Origin: Nocardioides sp. URHA0020
GTDB lineage: Bacteria; Actinomycetota; Actinomycetes; Propionibacteriales; Nocardioidaceae
Assembly (NCBI RefSeq): GCF_000620705.1
Contig: NZ_KK211169.1
Span: forward strand, 1-64,000
DNA length: 64,000 nt
Direction: 5' to 3'
How positions within the stretch are numbered: the stretch's first letter is position 1; each line of letters starts with the position of its first letter. Below the pieces are notes generated by a model, which made no database searches, had not been told where the DNA came from, and saw only the letters and a program-made list of their open reading frames with translations. Below are positions 40,726 through 50,287 of the stretch, piece by piece. The translations under genes were made by a program, and so were the position numbers.

Positions 40726-42867
40726 TCACCGCTTCCGGCGCTGGGCCTCGATCAGGCTCTCCTGGAGGTGGACGGCGCCCCGGTTGAGCGTCCACCTGCC
40801 GTCGCTGTCGAGCTCCCACGCGCTTGTCTCGGGGTCGAAGGCCAGGTCGAGCATGCTGCCGACCGATTGCACGTTCTCCTCGCCGGGCAGTCGCACGAGC
40901 ACCTCGACCCGCCGGTCGAGGTTGCGGTGCATCATGTCGGCCGAGCCGATCCAGACCTGCGGCTCGCCGGCGTTCTGGAACCAGAAGACGCGGCTGTGCT
41001 CCAGGAAGCGGCCGAGCACCGACCGGACCGTGATCGTCTCGGAGAGCCCGGGCACGCCGGGCCGCAGCGAGCAGATGCCCCGGACCAGGAGGTCGACCTG
41101 CACGCCCGCCTGGGAGGCGAGGTAGAGCGCGTCGATCACGGCCTCGTCGACCACGGAGTTGGCCTTGATCCTGATCCGCGCGGAGCGGCCGGCCTGCAGG
41201 TGCGCGATCTCGCGGTGGATCTGCTCGACCAGCCCGGACCGGACGGAGTCGGGGGCGACCAGCAGCTCGTCGTACGACGCGTTGCGCGACCAGCCCGACA
41301 GGTTGTTGAAGAGGTGGGCGACGTCGTCGCCGATCCGCTCGTCGGTGGTGATCAGCCCGAGGTCCTCGTACATCCGCGACGTCTTCGGGTTGTAGTTGCC
41401 GGTGCCGATGTGGGTGTAGCGCCGGATGCCGTCGGGCTCGTCGCGCACGACCATGGCGAGCTTGCAGTGCGTCTTGAGGCCCACCAGGCCGTAGACGACG
41501 TGGCAGCCGGCCTGCTCGAGCTTGCGGGCCCACCGGATGTTGGCCTCCTCGTCGAAGCGCGCCTTGATCTCGACGATGACCAGCACCTGCTTGCCGGCCT
41601 CGGCCGCGTCGATGAGGGCGTCGATGATCGGGCTGTCGCCGGAGGTGCGGTAGAGGGTCTGCTTGATCGCGAGCACGTGCCGGTCGGCGGCCGCCTGCTC
41701 GATGAAGCGCTGCACCGAGGTGGCGAAGGAGTCGTAGGGGTGGTGCAGCAGCACGTCGTGGCGCCGCGCGGCCTTGAAGACGTCCACGGGTGCCGCCGAC
41801 TCGACCTCGGCGAGGAGCGGATGGGTCGTCGGCACGAAGGCCGGGTACTTCAGCTCCTGGCGCGGGAGGTCGGCGATGTCGTGCAGCCCGCGCAGGTCGA
41901 GCGGGCCGCCGAGCTTGAACACCTCCTCCTCGCGTACGTCGAGCTCCGAGACCAGCAGCTCGAGCACCTGCGGCGCGATCGACTCCTCGACCTCCAGGCG
42001 CACCGGCGGGCCGAAGCGACGGCGCAGCAGCTCCTTCTCCAGCGCGGCGAGGAGGTTCTCGGCGTCGTCCTCCTCGACTTCCAGGTCCTCGTTGCGGGTG
42101 ACCCGGAAGGTGTGGACCTCGAGCACCTCCATGCCCGGGAAGAGCCGCTTCAGGTGCTCGCCGATCACGTCCTCGAGCGGCACGAAGCGCTGGTTGCCGA
42201 CCGCCACGAAGCGGGAGAAGATCGGCGGCACCTTCACCCGCGCGAAGTGCTCCTTGCCGGTCTTCGGGTTGCGGATCAGCACGGCGAGGTTGAGCGACAA
42301 CCCGGAGATGTAGGGGAACGGGTGGGCCGGGTCGACCGCCAGGGGCGTGAGCACCGGGAAGATCCGCTCCTTGAACATCCGCTTGCAGGTGCGCTGCTCC
42401 TCGCGGTCCAGGTCGTCCCACCGGACCAGCTCGATGCCGGCCGCGGCGAGCAGCGGGACGATGTCGTCGCGGAAGAGCCGCGCCTGCCGCTCGGTGAGCT
42501 CGCGGGTGGTGGACCAGATGAGCTCCAGCACGTCGCTCGGCATCAGCCCGGACGCGGCCGGTACGGCGAGCCCTGCGGCGATCCGGCGCTTGAGGCCGGC
42601 CACGCGCACCATGAAGAACTCGTCGAGGTTGCTGGTGAAGATCGCCAGGAATCGGGCCCGCTCCAGCAGCGGGAGGCTCGCGTCCTCCGCCAGCTCGAGG
42701 ACGCGCTGGTTGAAACGCAGCCAGGAGAGCTCGCGGTCGAGGAAGCGGTCGTCGTACTTCTCGACCGCGGCGAGCGCCTCGTCGTCCGGCCGGTACGGCG
42801 GCTCGACGTCGAAGGACTCCTCGGGGATGCCCTCTCCGTGGTTCGAGGGCAGGCTGTCGAGGCTCAT
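40726..42867 (-). CDS. ppk1: Polyphosphate kinase 1
   Basis: A 713-aa enzyme that makes polyphosphate from [20 protein letters not shown] is the N-terminal signature, ALKQTLYRT-like [15 protein letters not shown] the head, [14 protein letters not shown] holds the autophosphorylated His and [20 protein letters not shown] the following segment; [11 protein letters not shown] ends the PLD-like domain. ATG 42867 is chosen over an upstream extension to 43134. It follows the Pit pair in the same orientation and belongs functionally to the phosphate block. Confidence 0.95.
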   Translation of the reverse strand: MSLDSLPSNHGEGIPEESFDVEPPYRPDDEALAAVEKYDDRFLDRELSWLRFNQRVLELAEDASLPLLERARFLAIFTSNLDEFFMVRVAGLKRRIAAGLAVPAASGLMPSDVLELIWSTTRELTERQARLFRDDIVPLLAAAGIELVRWDDLDREEQRTCKRMFKERIFPVLTPLAVDPAHPFPYISGLSLNLAVLIRNPKTGKEHFARVKVPPIFSRFVAVGNQRFVPLEDVIGEHLKRLFPGMEVLEVHTFRVTRNEDLEVEEDDAENLLAALEKELLRRRFGPPVRLEVEESIAPQVLELLVSELDVREEEVFKLGGPLDLRGLHDIADLPRQELKYPAFVPTTHPLLAEVESAAPVDVFKAARRHDVLLHHPYDSFATSVQRFIEQAAADRHVLAIKQTLYRTSGDSPIIDALIDAAEAGKQVLVIVEIKARFDEEANIRWARKLEQAGCHVVYGLVGLKTHCKLAMVVRDEPDGIRRYTHIGTGNYNPKTSRMYEDLGLITTDERIGDDVAHLFNNLSGWSRNASYDELLVAPDSVRSGLVEQIHREIAHLQAGRSARIRIKANSVVDEAVIDALYLASQAGVQVDLLVRGICSLRPGVPGLSETITVRSVLGRFLEHSRVFWFQNAGEPQVWIGSADMMHRNLDRRVEVLVRLPGEENVQSVGSMLDLAFDPETSAWELDSDGRWTLNRGAVHLQESLIEAQRRKR

Positions 42868-42910
42868 GGGGTCAGTCTCGCACCACCAGGTGAACGATAG
42901 GTTGCCCGAC

Positions 42911-43924
42911 GTGAGACCGATCGAGCGTGTGAAGACCTGGGGACTGCGCGTCGCACTCGAGCTGCCTCCCGGGGTGCAGCGGGTGCTGGCCGGCCCCGAG
43001 GTCGTCGTCGACGGCGCGCCGCTCGCGGTCGACACCCAGCTGATGCTGCGGCTCCAGCGCCTGACCGGCGAGGTCGGCGCGGAGACCCTGCCGATCCCCG
43101 AGGGGCGGCGCGTCATCCGTCGCCATACCCGCATGTCGGCCGGTCGGGCATCCGTCGGCGACTCCCGTGAGCTGACCGTGGCCGGCCTCGCCGCCCGGCT
43201 CTACACCCCGACCCTGTCGCGCGGCGGCCTCCTGGTCTTCTTCCACGGCGGCGGCTTCATGTACGGCGATCTCGAGTCGCACGACGCCGCGTGCCGGTTC
43301 CTCGCCGAGCACTCGGGCGTCCGCGTGCTGGCCGTCGACTACCGGCTCGGCCCCGAGCAGCCCTTCCCCGCGGCGTACGACGACGCCGTCGCGGCGTACC
43401 GCTGGGTCGTCGAGCACGCCGACGAGCTCGACGCCGACCCGGCGAGGCTGGCGGTCGGCGGCGACTCCGCCGGCGGCAACCTGGCGATCGGGGTGGCGAT
43501 CGAGGCGGCGCGCGCCGGGCTCCCCCTGGCCTTCCAGTTGCTCGTCTACCCCGTGACCGATGCGCTGCGCGACACCGCCAGCTCGCGGCTCTTCGCCGAC
43601 GGCTTCTACCTGACCAAGGCGTTCATGGACCTGGCCGAGGTCAGCTACGTCGTGGGCACCGACCCCCGCGACCCCGGGGTCTCGCCGGCGTACGCCGAGC
43701 TCCCCGCGGGCCTGGCTCCGGCGTACGTCGCCACCGCCGGCTTCGACCCGCTCCGTGACGAGGGGGAGGCGTACGCCGACCGGCTCGCCCCCGCCGGCGT
43801 ACCGGTCCAGCGGCGGCGGTTCGAGAGCCAGATCCACGGGTTCTTCAACGTCGTCGGCGTCGGCCGCAGCAGCCGGGCCGCGAACACCGAGATCGCGGCA
43901 GCCCTCAGAGCGGGCCTCAGCTAG
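42911..43924 (+). CDS. Alpha/beta hydrolase (hormone-sensitive-lipase-type esterase)
   Basis: A 337-aa esterase. [15 protein letters not shown] carries the oxyanion [21 protein letters not shown] follows, [14 protein letters not shown] contains the nucleophile Ser, and the acid and His lie in [14 protein letters not shown] and SQIHGFFN. It hydrolyses carboxyl esters, and no natural substrate can be named. GTG 42911 is divergent from ppk1 with a 43-bp gap. Confidence 0.9.
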   Translation: MRPIERVKTWGLRVALELPPGVQRVLAGPEVVVDGAPLAVDTQLMLRLQRLTGEVGAETLPIPEGRRVIRRHTRMSAGRASVGDSRELTVAGLAARLYTPTLSRGGLLVFFHGGGFMYGDLESHDAACRFLAEHSGVRVLAVDYRLGPEQPFPAAYDDAVAAYRWVVEHADELDADPARLAVGGDSAGGNLAIGVAIEAARAGLPLAFQLLVYPVTDALRDTASSRLFADGFYLTKAFMDLAEVSYVVGTDPRDPGVSPAYAELPAGLAPAYVATAGFDPLRDEGEAYADRLAPAGVPVQRRRFESQIHGFFNVVGVGRSSRAANTEIAAALRAGLS

Positions 43925-44106
43925 CTCGCGTGGAAGTGGCTGCGGCAGGGGCAGGCCCAGCCCAACGACGTCTGCTCGCCGCACTCGACGCGTCGCGCCT
44001 TGCGACCGATGGCACGCCGCGCCATCTGGCTCACGCCGGTGGCTCGCTGGCGTGGGGAGTGTCCACAGCGCCGGCAGGTCTCGATGTCATCGGTGGTCTC
44101 TGACAT
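43921..44106 (-). CDS. Small zinc-ribbon-like protein
   Basis: A 61-aa protein with CRRCGHSP near the N-terminus and VECGEQTSLGWACPCRSHFH at the C-terminus, so CxxC, C and CxC, likely one zinc site. The stop overlaps that of the convergent esterase gene. No family is recognised, and no strong ribosome site is seen before the ATG. Confidence 0.5.
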   Translation of the reverse strand: MSETTDDIETCRRCGHSPRQRATGVSQMARRAIGRKARRVECGEQTSLGWACPCRSHFHAS

Positions 44107-44215
44107 ACACCAAGTGTGCGCTCGGTTCGGGCAGATGCAAGCCCAGATCCCAGTGGTTGACAGGGATTCTCGCCACACTCACCCGTTGGGATGAACCGTC
44201 CGGGTGAACGCGGCG

Positions 44216-47161
44216 TTAACGGCTGCGACGCCAGCCGCTCTTCTTCTGCTGCATGTCGAGCAGCTCGGCGCGCAGCTCGACCAGCTCCTGCGCGAGCTCG
44301 CGGGCCTTCTGCTCAGCCTCGAGCCGCTCGCGCATCGCCTCCTCGGCGATCTCCGCCTGGTGGCGTACGGCGGCCTCGACCGCGCTGCGGTCCGTGGTCC
44401 GCTCGGCGGCGACCGCCTCGGCCTCGGCCCGCAGCCTCGCCTGCTCGGCGGCGGCGACCTCGGCGGCCTGCCGGGCGTCGGTGGCGACGCGCAGCTCCGC
44501 GGCCTGCCGGTCGGCCGCCGCGGAGCTCGACTCCAGGAGCTCGCGCAGCTGCTGCTCGGCCGCCTCACGGCCCGCGGCAGCCCGCGCGGCCAGGTCGGCC
44601 TGCTCGCGGGCGTCCTCCTCGGCGATCCGACGAGCCTCCAGGGCCCGGGTCGCGGCGAGCTCGGCCGCCTCCCGGGCGGCTGCGTGCTCCTGCGCGGCGG
44701 TGTCGGCGGCCGCCCGCGCCTCGTGCGCGGCCCGGGCGTCGGCGGCCTGCTGCTCGGCGCGCTGGTGCGCGGCCGTCTGGTCGGTCGCGGCGGCGGCGGC
44801 GGCCTCGGCCTGCTCGCTGGCGCGCATCTCGGCCTGCTCGCGGGCGGTCTGGGCGGCCTCCGCCCGGGCGGTCGCGCTCTGGGCGGACTGCTCGGCGGCG
44901 CTGCGGTCGCCGTGTGCGGCGGCCGCGAGGTCGAGCTGGGCGCGCGCCTGGTGCTCGGCCTGCTCGCGCGCCGCGACGGCTGCCGCGGCCAGCTCCTCGG
45001 CGGCGAGCCGAGCGGCGTACGCCTCCCGTGCCTGCTCGCCATGGGCCCGTGCGGCCTCGTCGGCGGCGATCCGGGCATCGTGCGCGGCCTGGAGCGCGAC
45101 CGCCATCTCGGCGGCGGTACGCCGCGCCTGCTCCTCGCCGGCGGCGGCCGTCGCGGCGGCGTCGGCCTGCCGGGTGGCGGCCTCCTCGGCAGCGGTCCGG
45201 CGTGCCTCCGCCGTCTCCGCGGCAGCGCTCTGTGCGCGCGCGGACTCCTCGGCCTCGGCCCGGGCCGTGTGGGCCTCCGCCGCGAGGCGGGCGTGCTCGG
45301 TGGCTGCCTCGTCCGCAGCCGTCCGGGCCTGGTGGGCCTGGGCGGCGAGGGACTCCGCCGCGGCCCGCGCGTCGGCCTGGTCGGCGGCCTCCTGCTCGGC
45401 GGCGGCGCGCGTCTCCTGGGCCACCCGCACGAAGTCCTCGTGGGCCTGGGTCGCGGTCGCGAGCTGGGCGGCAAGCCCGGCGGCCCGGCCCTCGGCCGCC
45501 TCACGGGCGCGGTGCGCCTGCTCGGCAGCGGTGCCCGCCTCGAGGAGCTTGGCCTCGGTCGCGGCGACCGCCTCGTTGATGGACAGCTCCGCAGCAGCGG
45601 CCCTCGACTGCAGGGAGGCCTGGGTGGTGGTGGCGGTCTCGTGGAGCGACTGCTCGGAGCTCGCGGCGATCTGCTGGACCGACTCCACCGCGGCGGCGGC
45701 GGTCGCCTGGAGCGAGGCCTCAGTGGTGGTGGCGGTTCCCCGGAGCGACTGCTCGGAGCTTGCGGCGATCTGCTCCACCGACTCGACGGCGTCGGCGGCG
45801 GTCGTCTGCAGGGCGGCCTCGGAGGTGCTCGCGGTCTCGCGGAGCGACTGCTCGGAGGTCGCGGCGATCTGCTGGACCGACTCGACGGCGTCGGCGGCGG
45901 TCGTCTGCAGGGCGGCCTCGGAGGTGCTCGCGGTCTCGCGGAGCGACTGCTCGGAGGTCGCGGCGATCTGCTGGACCGACTCCACCGCGGCTGCGGCGGT
46001 CGACTGCAGCGAGGCCTCGGAGGTGCTGGCCGTCTCCCGGAGAGCGGCCTGGGAGGTTGCGGCGATCTGTTCGACCGACTCGACGGCGTCGGCGGCGGTC
46101 GCCTGAAGGGCGGCCTCGGAGGTGCTCGCGGTCTCGCGGAGGGACTGCTCGGAGGTCGCGGCGATCTGCTGGACCGACTCCACCGCGGCTGCGGCGGTCG
46201 ACTGCAGCGAGGTCTCGGAGGTCGTCGCCGTGTCCCGGAGGGCGGTCTCGGAGGTCGTCGCGGTGTCCCGCAGGGAGCCCTCGGAGGTGCTCGCGGTCTC
46301 GCGGAGCGACTGCTCGGAGGTCGCGGCGATCTGCTGCACCGACTCCACCGCGGCTGCGGCGGTCGACTGCAGCGAGGCCTCGGAGCTCGTGGCCAGGTCG
46401 CGCAACGCCTGCTCCGTGCTGGCTCCCAGCTCGCGCAGCGTCCGCTCGGCCGTCTCGGCCGTGGCGCGGGCCGCTTGCTCGGCCTCCTCGCGCTTGGCGT
46501 GCGCCTGGGCCGCGGAGGTCGCCTGCTGAGCGGCGGCCACCTCGGCCTGCTCGCGTGCGTCGGTGGCGGCGACGGCGCGCTCGACGGCGTCCCGGGCCGC
46601 CTCCTCCGCCGCCGTGCGGTCCACGGTCTGCTGGGCGGCGGCCTGCTCGGCGGCCAGCCGGAGCGCGGTGGCGACCTTCGCGGAGTCGACCAGCCGGCGC
46701 GCGATCTCCTCGGCCTCGGCCCGGGAGCGGGCGGCCTCGGCCGCCACCTCCTCGAGGCGGCTCCGCTCGGTCGCGTGGGCCTCGCCGGCCTCCTCGGCGG
46801 CTCGGCGGGCGTCGTACGCCTCCTGCGCCTTGGCCGCGTGCTCGGCCGCGCTCTCCTCCGCAGCCGCGCGGGCGCGGGCGGACTCCTGGGCGGACTCCTC
46901 GGCGACGAGCCGCTCCGCTGCCTGCTCGGCGGCGGCCAGCTCGGTGCGGCGCCGCAGCTCGGCGGTGCGCTCGATCGCGGCCTCGAGGTCGGCGGGCTTG
47001 CGGCTCGTCGCGGGAGCCGCGGGTGGTGGTGCGGGCGGCGCCGAGGGCGCAGCGGCTACCGGCGAGGGAGCCGAGGCCTCGGGCTTGCGTTGCCACCAGC
47101 GTGCGGGCTGGGCGTCGGGCTCGACCTCGTCGTCGGGTCGGTTCGGTGGGGTCGCGTCCAT
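44216..47161 (-). CDS. Giant Ala/Glu-rich coiled-coil protein
   Basis: A 981-aa protein, almost wholly predicted coiled coil after a short Pro/Ala-rich N-terminus (residues 30-55). Residues 248-522 are 25 consecutive 11-residue units without an indel, such as TSEQSLRETAS, TSEAALQTTAA and DAVESVQQIAA, recurring mainly as triplets of 33. Flanks are Ala-rich heptad-like repeats (AAEEAGEAHATER). It resembles polar cytoskeletal scaffolds (Scy/FilP-like) in composition only. No membrane segment or signal peptide is present. Function unknown. Confidence 0.7.
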   Translation of the reverse strand: MDATPPNRPDDEVEPDAQPARWWQRKPEASAPSPVAAAPSAPPAPPPAAPATSRKPADLEAAIERTAELRRRTELAAAEQAAERLVAEESAQESARARAAAEESAAEHAAKAQEAYDARRAAEEAGEAHATERSRLEEVAAEAARSRAEAEEIARRLVDSAKVATALRLAAEQAAAQQTVDRTAAEEAARDAVERAVAATDAREQAEVAAAQQATSAAQAHAKREEAEQAARATAETAERTLRELGASTEQALRDLATSSEASLQSTAAAAVESVQQIAATSEQSLRETASTSEGSLRDTATTSETALRDTATTSETSLQSTAAAAVESVQQIAATSEQSLRETASTSEAALQATAADAVESVEQIAATSQAALRETASTSEASLQSTAAAAVESVQQIAATSEQSLRETASTSEAALQTTAADAVESVQQIAATSEQSLRETASTSEAALQTTAADAVESVEQIAASSEQSLRGTATTTEASLQATAAAAVESVQQIAASSEQSLHETATTTQASLQSRAAAAELSINEAVAATEAKLLEAGTAAEQAHRAREAAEGRAAGLAAQLATATQAHEDFVRVAQETRAAAEQEAADQADARAAAESLAAQAHQARTAADEAATEHARLAAEAHTARAEAEESARAQSAAAETAEARRTAAEEAATRQADAAATAAAGEEQARRTAAEMAVALQAAHDARIAADEAARAHGEQAREAYAARLAAEELAAAAVAAREQAEHQARAQLDLAAAAHGDRSAAEQSAQSATARAEAAQTAREQAEMRASEQAEAAAAAATDQTAAHQRAEQQAADARAAHEARAAADTAAQEHAAAREAAELAATRALEARRIAEEDAREQADLAARAAAGREAAEQQLRELLESSSAAADRQAAELRVATDARQAAEVAAAEQARLRAEAEAVAAERTTDRSAVEAAVRHQAEIAEEAMRERLEAEQKARELAQELVELRAELLDMQQKKSGWRRSR
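45596..46420 (-). repeat. 33-bp tandem repeat encoding 25 hendecads
   Basis: The DNA encoding residues 248-522 of the coiled-coil protein is exactly 25 units of 33 bp. It repeats strongly at 99 bp, e.g. the segment containing CTGCTCGGAGGTCGCGGCGA recurs many times. High nucleotide identity implies recent tandem duplication. Confidence 0.8.
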
Positions 47162-47204
47162 CGGGACCGAGCCTAGTGCGTGCCCACCGCGGACGTGCCC
47201 CCAG

Positions 47205-47564
47205 TCAGTACACGAGCGCCTGCACGTCGGGGGCCAGCGCCTCCTCGACGAAGGTCGACGCCCCCGCGATCCGTACGCCGGGCAGCAGGTCGGCCTCGGC
47301 GATCTCCCGACGCGCGGCGCACTGCGTGCACACGGTGACCTGAGCCTCCGCAGCCAGCGTCGCCACCAGGTCGGCAGCCGGAGCGGCCTGCGGCAGGGTG
47401 AACGCCTCCCGGCCGGCCACCCCGAGCCACGCGCCCTCGCCGGTCAGCCACAGGCTGACCCGGGCGCCGGCGCTGAGCGCCGTGGCCGCGACGGTCAGCC
47501 CCTGGTTGGACCGCTCCGGGTCGTCGGCGCCGCAGGTGACCTTGACGACGAGTGGGCGAGTCAT
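47205..47564 (-). CDS. DsrE-family protein
   Basis: A 119-aa protein of the DsrE/TusD fold: LVVKVTCGADDPERSNQGLT and VTVCTQCAARREIAEADLL, the latter placing two Cys where sulfur-relay DsrE proteins bear theirs. It may bind or relay sulfane sulfur. ATG 47564 is 25 bp from the divergent nitrobindin-like start. Confidence 0.8.
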   Translation of the reverse strand: MTRPLVVKVTCGADDPERSNQGLTVAATALSAGARVSLWLTGEGAWLGVAGREAFTLPQAAPAADLVATLAAEAQVTVCTQCAARREIAEADLLPGVRIAGASTFVEEALAPDVQALVY

Positions 47565-47588
47565 AGCCGCCAGCCTAGAGTGACCTCC

Positions 47589-48083
47589 ATGGTGTTCGAG
47601 CTGCCTGACAACCTGCACCCCGACTGCGCCCCGGTGGCCTGGCTGCTGGGCCGGTGGGGCGGGCGCGGCAAGGGCGACTACCCCACGATCGAGCCGTTCG
47701 ACTACGGCCAGGAGCTCGTCTTCACCCACGACGGCCGCCCGTTCTTCCACTACTTCGCCCGCTCCTGGATCGTCGACGCCGACGGTGAGAAGGTCCGCGA
47801 CGCCGCGCAGGAGGCAGGCTTCCTGCGCTGCCGCCCCGGCGGGGACCTCGAGCTGGTGCTCGCGCACTCCTCGGGCATCTCCGAGATCTGGTACGGCAAG
47901 GCCGAGGTCGCCAAGTTCGAGCTGCACACGGCCGGCGTGGGCTTCACGGAGTCGGCCAAGGAGGTCCTCAGCGGCAAGCGCCTGTACGGCACCGTCAACG
48001 GCAACCTGCTCTACGCCTTCGACATGGAGGCGATGGGCCAGCCGCTCCAGCCCCACCTCTGGGCGCAGCTCGAGCGTCAGTAG
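47589..48083 (+). CDS. FABP/nitrobindin-like protein (DUF1794)
   Basis: A 164-aa ten-strand beta-barrel protein. LLGRWGGRGKGDYPTIEPF is the family GxWxGxG motif, and ETGFLR-like EAGFLRCRPGGDLELVLAHS and the C-terminal HLWAQLER (with the candidate heme-ligating His) follow. Such proteins bind heme and act on peroxynitrite or NO. It is six bases upstream of fur. Confidence 0.85.
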   Translation: MVFELPDNLHPDCAPVAWLLGRWGGRGKGDYPTIEPFDYGQELVFTHDGRPFFHYFARSWIVDADGEKVRDAAQEAGFLRCRPGGDLELVLAHSSGISEIWYGKAEVAKFELHTAGVGFTESAKEVLSGKRLYGTVNGNLLYAFDMEAMGQPLQPHLWAQLERQ

Positions 48084-48088
48084 GGGCG

Positions 48089-48511
48089 ATGACCGACGAG
48101 CTCGCCTCCCGGCTGCACAGCCTCGGCTACCGGCTGACGCCTCAGCGTCAGCTGGTGCTTCAGGCGGTCGAGGAGCTGGGCCACGGCACCCCGGACGAGA
48201 TCCTCGCGGAGGTGCAGCTGCACGCCAGCGCGGTCAACATCTCCACGATCTACCGCACGCTGGAGGTCCTCGAGGAGCTCGGGCTCGTCCGCCACGCGCA
48301 CCTGTCGGACCGCGCCCCGACGTACCACTCCGTCTCCGACCACGATCACTTCCACCTGGTCTGCCGGAATTGTCACCGCGTCATCTCGGTTGCCCCAGAG
48401 GTGGTCGCGCCGTTGGCGGCGCGGCTCCGCGAGGAGCAGGCGTTCATCATCGATGTCGGACACCTGGCGATCTTCGGCGAGTGTGTGGAGTGTGAGGACC
48501 AGAGTGAGTAG
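48089..48511 (+). CDS. Fur-family transcriptional regulator
   Basis: A 140-aa metalloregulator: winged helix with RLTPQRQLVLQAVEELGHGT and NISTIYRTLEVLEELGLVRH, then the metal domain with HDHFHLVCRNCHRVI and C-terminal ECVECEDQ (structural zinc CxxC pairs). Which metal or signal it senses is not decided by the sequence. The stop overlaps the YgfZ GTG start by eight bases. Confidence 0.92.
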   Translation: MTDELASRLHSLGYRLTPQRQLVLQAVEELGHGTPDEILAEVQLHASAVNISTIYRTLEVLEELGLVRHAHLSDRAPTYHSVSDHDHFHLVCRNCHRVISVAPEVVAPLAARLREEQAFIIDVGHLAIFGECVECEDQSE

Positions 48512-49454
48512 CCCATTGCTGAGCCTGCCCGGGGCCGTCGGCGCCGACGGCATCGACCGCGACGTGGCGGCGCACTACGGCTCGTTCAACGGCGAGCAGC
48601 GCACCCTCGAGGCCGGCGGGGGCTTCGTGGACCTGTCGCACCACGACGTCGTCCGGGTCTCCGGGCCCGACCGGCTGACCTGGCTGCACTCGCTCACGAC
48701 GCAGCACCTCGAGTCCATCGCGCCGAAGGAGTGGACCGGCGTCCTGATCCTCAGCCCGCAGGGTCACGTCGAGCACGCGTTCTTCGGCTACGACGACGGC
48801 GAGGCGTTCACCGCCTTCACCGAGCCCGGCGCGGCCGCCGCGCTGGTGACCTTCCTCGACCGGATGCGCTTCATGATGCGCGTCGAGGTCGCGGACGTCA
48901 CCGAGGAGCTCGCGCTGACCTGGCGCCCCTCGGCCACCGGAGCCGGGCCGTACGCCGGCTACGAGCTGGTCCCGCGCGAGCAGCTGGCGGCGTACGCCGA
49001 GGCGGCCGGCCCCGCCTGCGGCCTGTGGGCCTTCGAGGCGCTGCGGATCGCGCGCGGCGAGCCGCGGCTCGGCCTCGACACCGACCACCGCACGATCCCG
49101 AACGAGGCCGGCTGGATCGGCCCCGCCGTCCACCTCGACAAGGGCTGCTACCGCGGCCAGGAGACCGTGGCGCGCGTGCACACGCTCGGCCGGCCGCCGC
49201 GCCGGCTGACCCTGCTGCACCTCGACGGGTCGGAGAACCGGCTGCCCGCCGTCGGCGCCGAGCTGCGCCACGGCGACAAGGTCGTCGGCTTCGTGGGCAC
49301 CTCCGCCCGCCACCACGAGCTCGGCCCGATCGCGCTCGCGATGGTGAAGCGCAACGTGCCGCTCGACGTCGACCTCACGGTCGACGGGATGCCGGCTGCC
49401 CAGGAGGTCATCGTCGACCCCGAGGTCGGCCTGCACGTGCGTCCGCTGCGCTGA
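48504..49454 (+). CDS. ygfZ: Folate-binding tRNA/Fe-S protein YgfZ
   Basis: A 316-aa aminomethyltransferase-fold protein. GFVDLSHHDVVRVSGPDRL is the N-terminal strand region and DKGCYRGQETVARVHTLGRP the YgfZ signature with the functional Cys in KGCYRGQE. It assists Fe-S enzyme maturation in a folate-dependent way. GTG 48504 is seen with GAGG upstream. It is transcribed with fur. Confidence 0.92.
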   Translation: MSSPLLSLPGAVGADGIDRDVAAHYGSFNGEQRTLEAGGGFVDLSHHDVVRVSGPDRLTWLHSLTTQHLESIAPKEWTGVLILSPQGHVEHAFFGYDDGEAFTAFTEPGAAAALVTFLDRMRFMMRVEVADVTEELALTWRPSATGAGPYAGYELVPREQLAAYAEAAGPACGLWAFEALRIARGEPRLGLDTDHRTIPNEAGWIGPAVHLDKGCYRGQETVARVHTLGRPPRRLTLLHLDGSENRLPAVGAELRHGDKVVGFVGTSARHHELGPIALAMVKRNVPLDVDLTVDGMPAAQEVIVDPEVGLHVRPLR

Positions 49455-49455
49455 G

Positions 49456-50259
49456 TCAGCCGCGGTGGTACATCACGTGCGTGTCGGCGTCGGCGTGCGT
49501 GAAGCCGAGGCCTGAGTAGACCGCGACGGCGGGCGCGTTGTCGGACTCGACGTAGAGCAGGACCTCGGCGACCCCGAGGGCCGCGAGGTGGTGCAGGCCG
49601 GCGAGGGTGAGGAGCTTGCCGAGGCCCCGGCCCTGCGCCGACGGGTCGATGCCGACGACGTACACCTCACCGAGGTCGGGGGAGTGCTGCTTGGTCCAGT
49701 GGAAGCCGAGGAGCCGGTCGCCCTCAATCGCGAGCAGCAGCCCGGCCGGGTCGTACCACGGCTCTGCCATCCGCTCGGCCAGCTCCGCGGCATCCATTGC
49801 ACCCTGCTCAGGGTGGTGGGCGAAGGCGGCGGCGTTGACCCGCAGCACCTCGTCGGCCCACTCCGGGGTGTAGCCCTGCACCGTCAGCCCGGGCGGTACG
49901 ACGGGCTCGGCCAGCGGCTGGCTCGTCGGCCGGCGCATCACCCACAGCGCCCGGACCCGCTCGAAGCCGTGGCTGCGGGCCAGCGCAGCAGCGGCCGGAT
50001 GGTCCCCGTGCGACCAGGCGCTGACCGCCCCCGTCGGCACCTCGGCGAGCAGGGCGGTCGCCACCCCGCGGCCCCGGGACTCCGGGCGTACGACGAGGCT
50101 CAGCTGGTCGTCGATGAGCAGCGCGAAGCCGTCCTCCGACTCCCACGTGCGGACCGTCTCGGGCCGGTGCCGCAGGGCACGCCAGGTCGCCTCGTCCAGC
50201 GGGGCGGCGCCGTCCTCCGCCTCGGCGGCGGAGGCGATGGCGGTGATGGAGTCGAGCAC
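49456..50259 (-). CDS. mshD: Mycothiol synthase MshD
   Basis: A 267-aa tandem GNAT enzyme, the last step of mycothiol synthesis, acetylating Cys-GlcN-Ins. The second domain shows VYVVGIDPSAQGRGLGKLLT (acetyl-CoA loop) and LLYVESDNAPAVAVYSGLGF; MDAAELAERMAEPWYDPAGL is family-specific. The first domain keeps RPESRGRGVATALL. GTG start with AGGGTGGG upstream. Its presence marks an actinobacterium. Confidence 0.95.
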   Translation of the reverse strand: MLDSITAIASAAEAEDGAAPLDEATWRALRHRPETVRTWESEDGFALLIDDQLSLVVRPESRGRGVATALLAEVPTGAVSAWSHGDHPAAAALARSHGFERVRALWVMRRPTSQPLAEPVVPPGLTVQGYTPEWADEVLRVNAAAFAHHPEQGAMDAAELAERMAEPWYDPAGLLLAIEGDRLLGFHWTKQHSPDLGEVYVVGIDPSAQGRGLGKLLTLAGLHHLAALGVAEVLLYVESDNAPAVAVYSGLGFTHADADTHVMYHRG

Positions 50260-50287
50260 GTGCCCACCCTAGGGCCGTGCTCCGACC

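Noticed and set aside
45596..46420. CRISPR array
   Set aside because: The 33-bp/99-bp repeats have no spacers and are coding for hendecads; no cas genes occur in the window.
44204..47176. Very long plus-strand frames antisense to the coiled-coil gene
   Set aside because: They read as Gly/Leu/Arg shadows of the Ala/Glu repeats and have no domains; the minus frame is a regular coiled coil.
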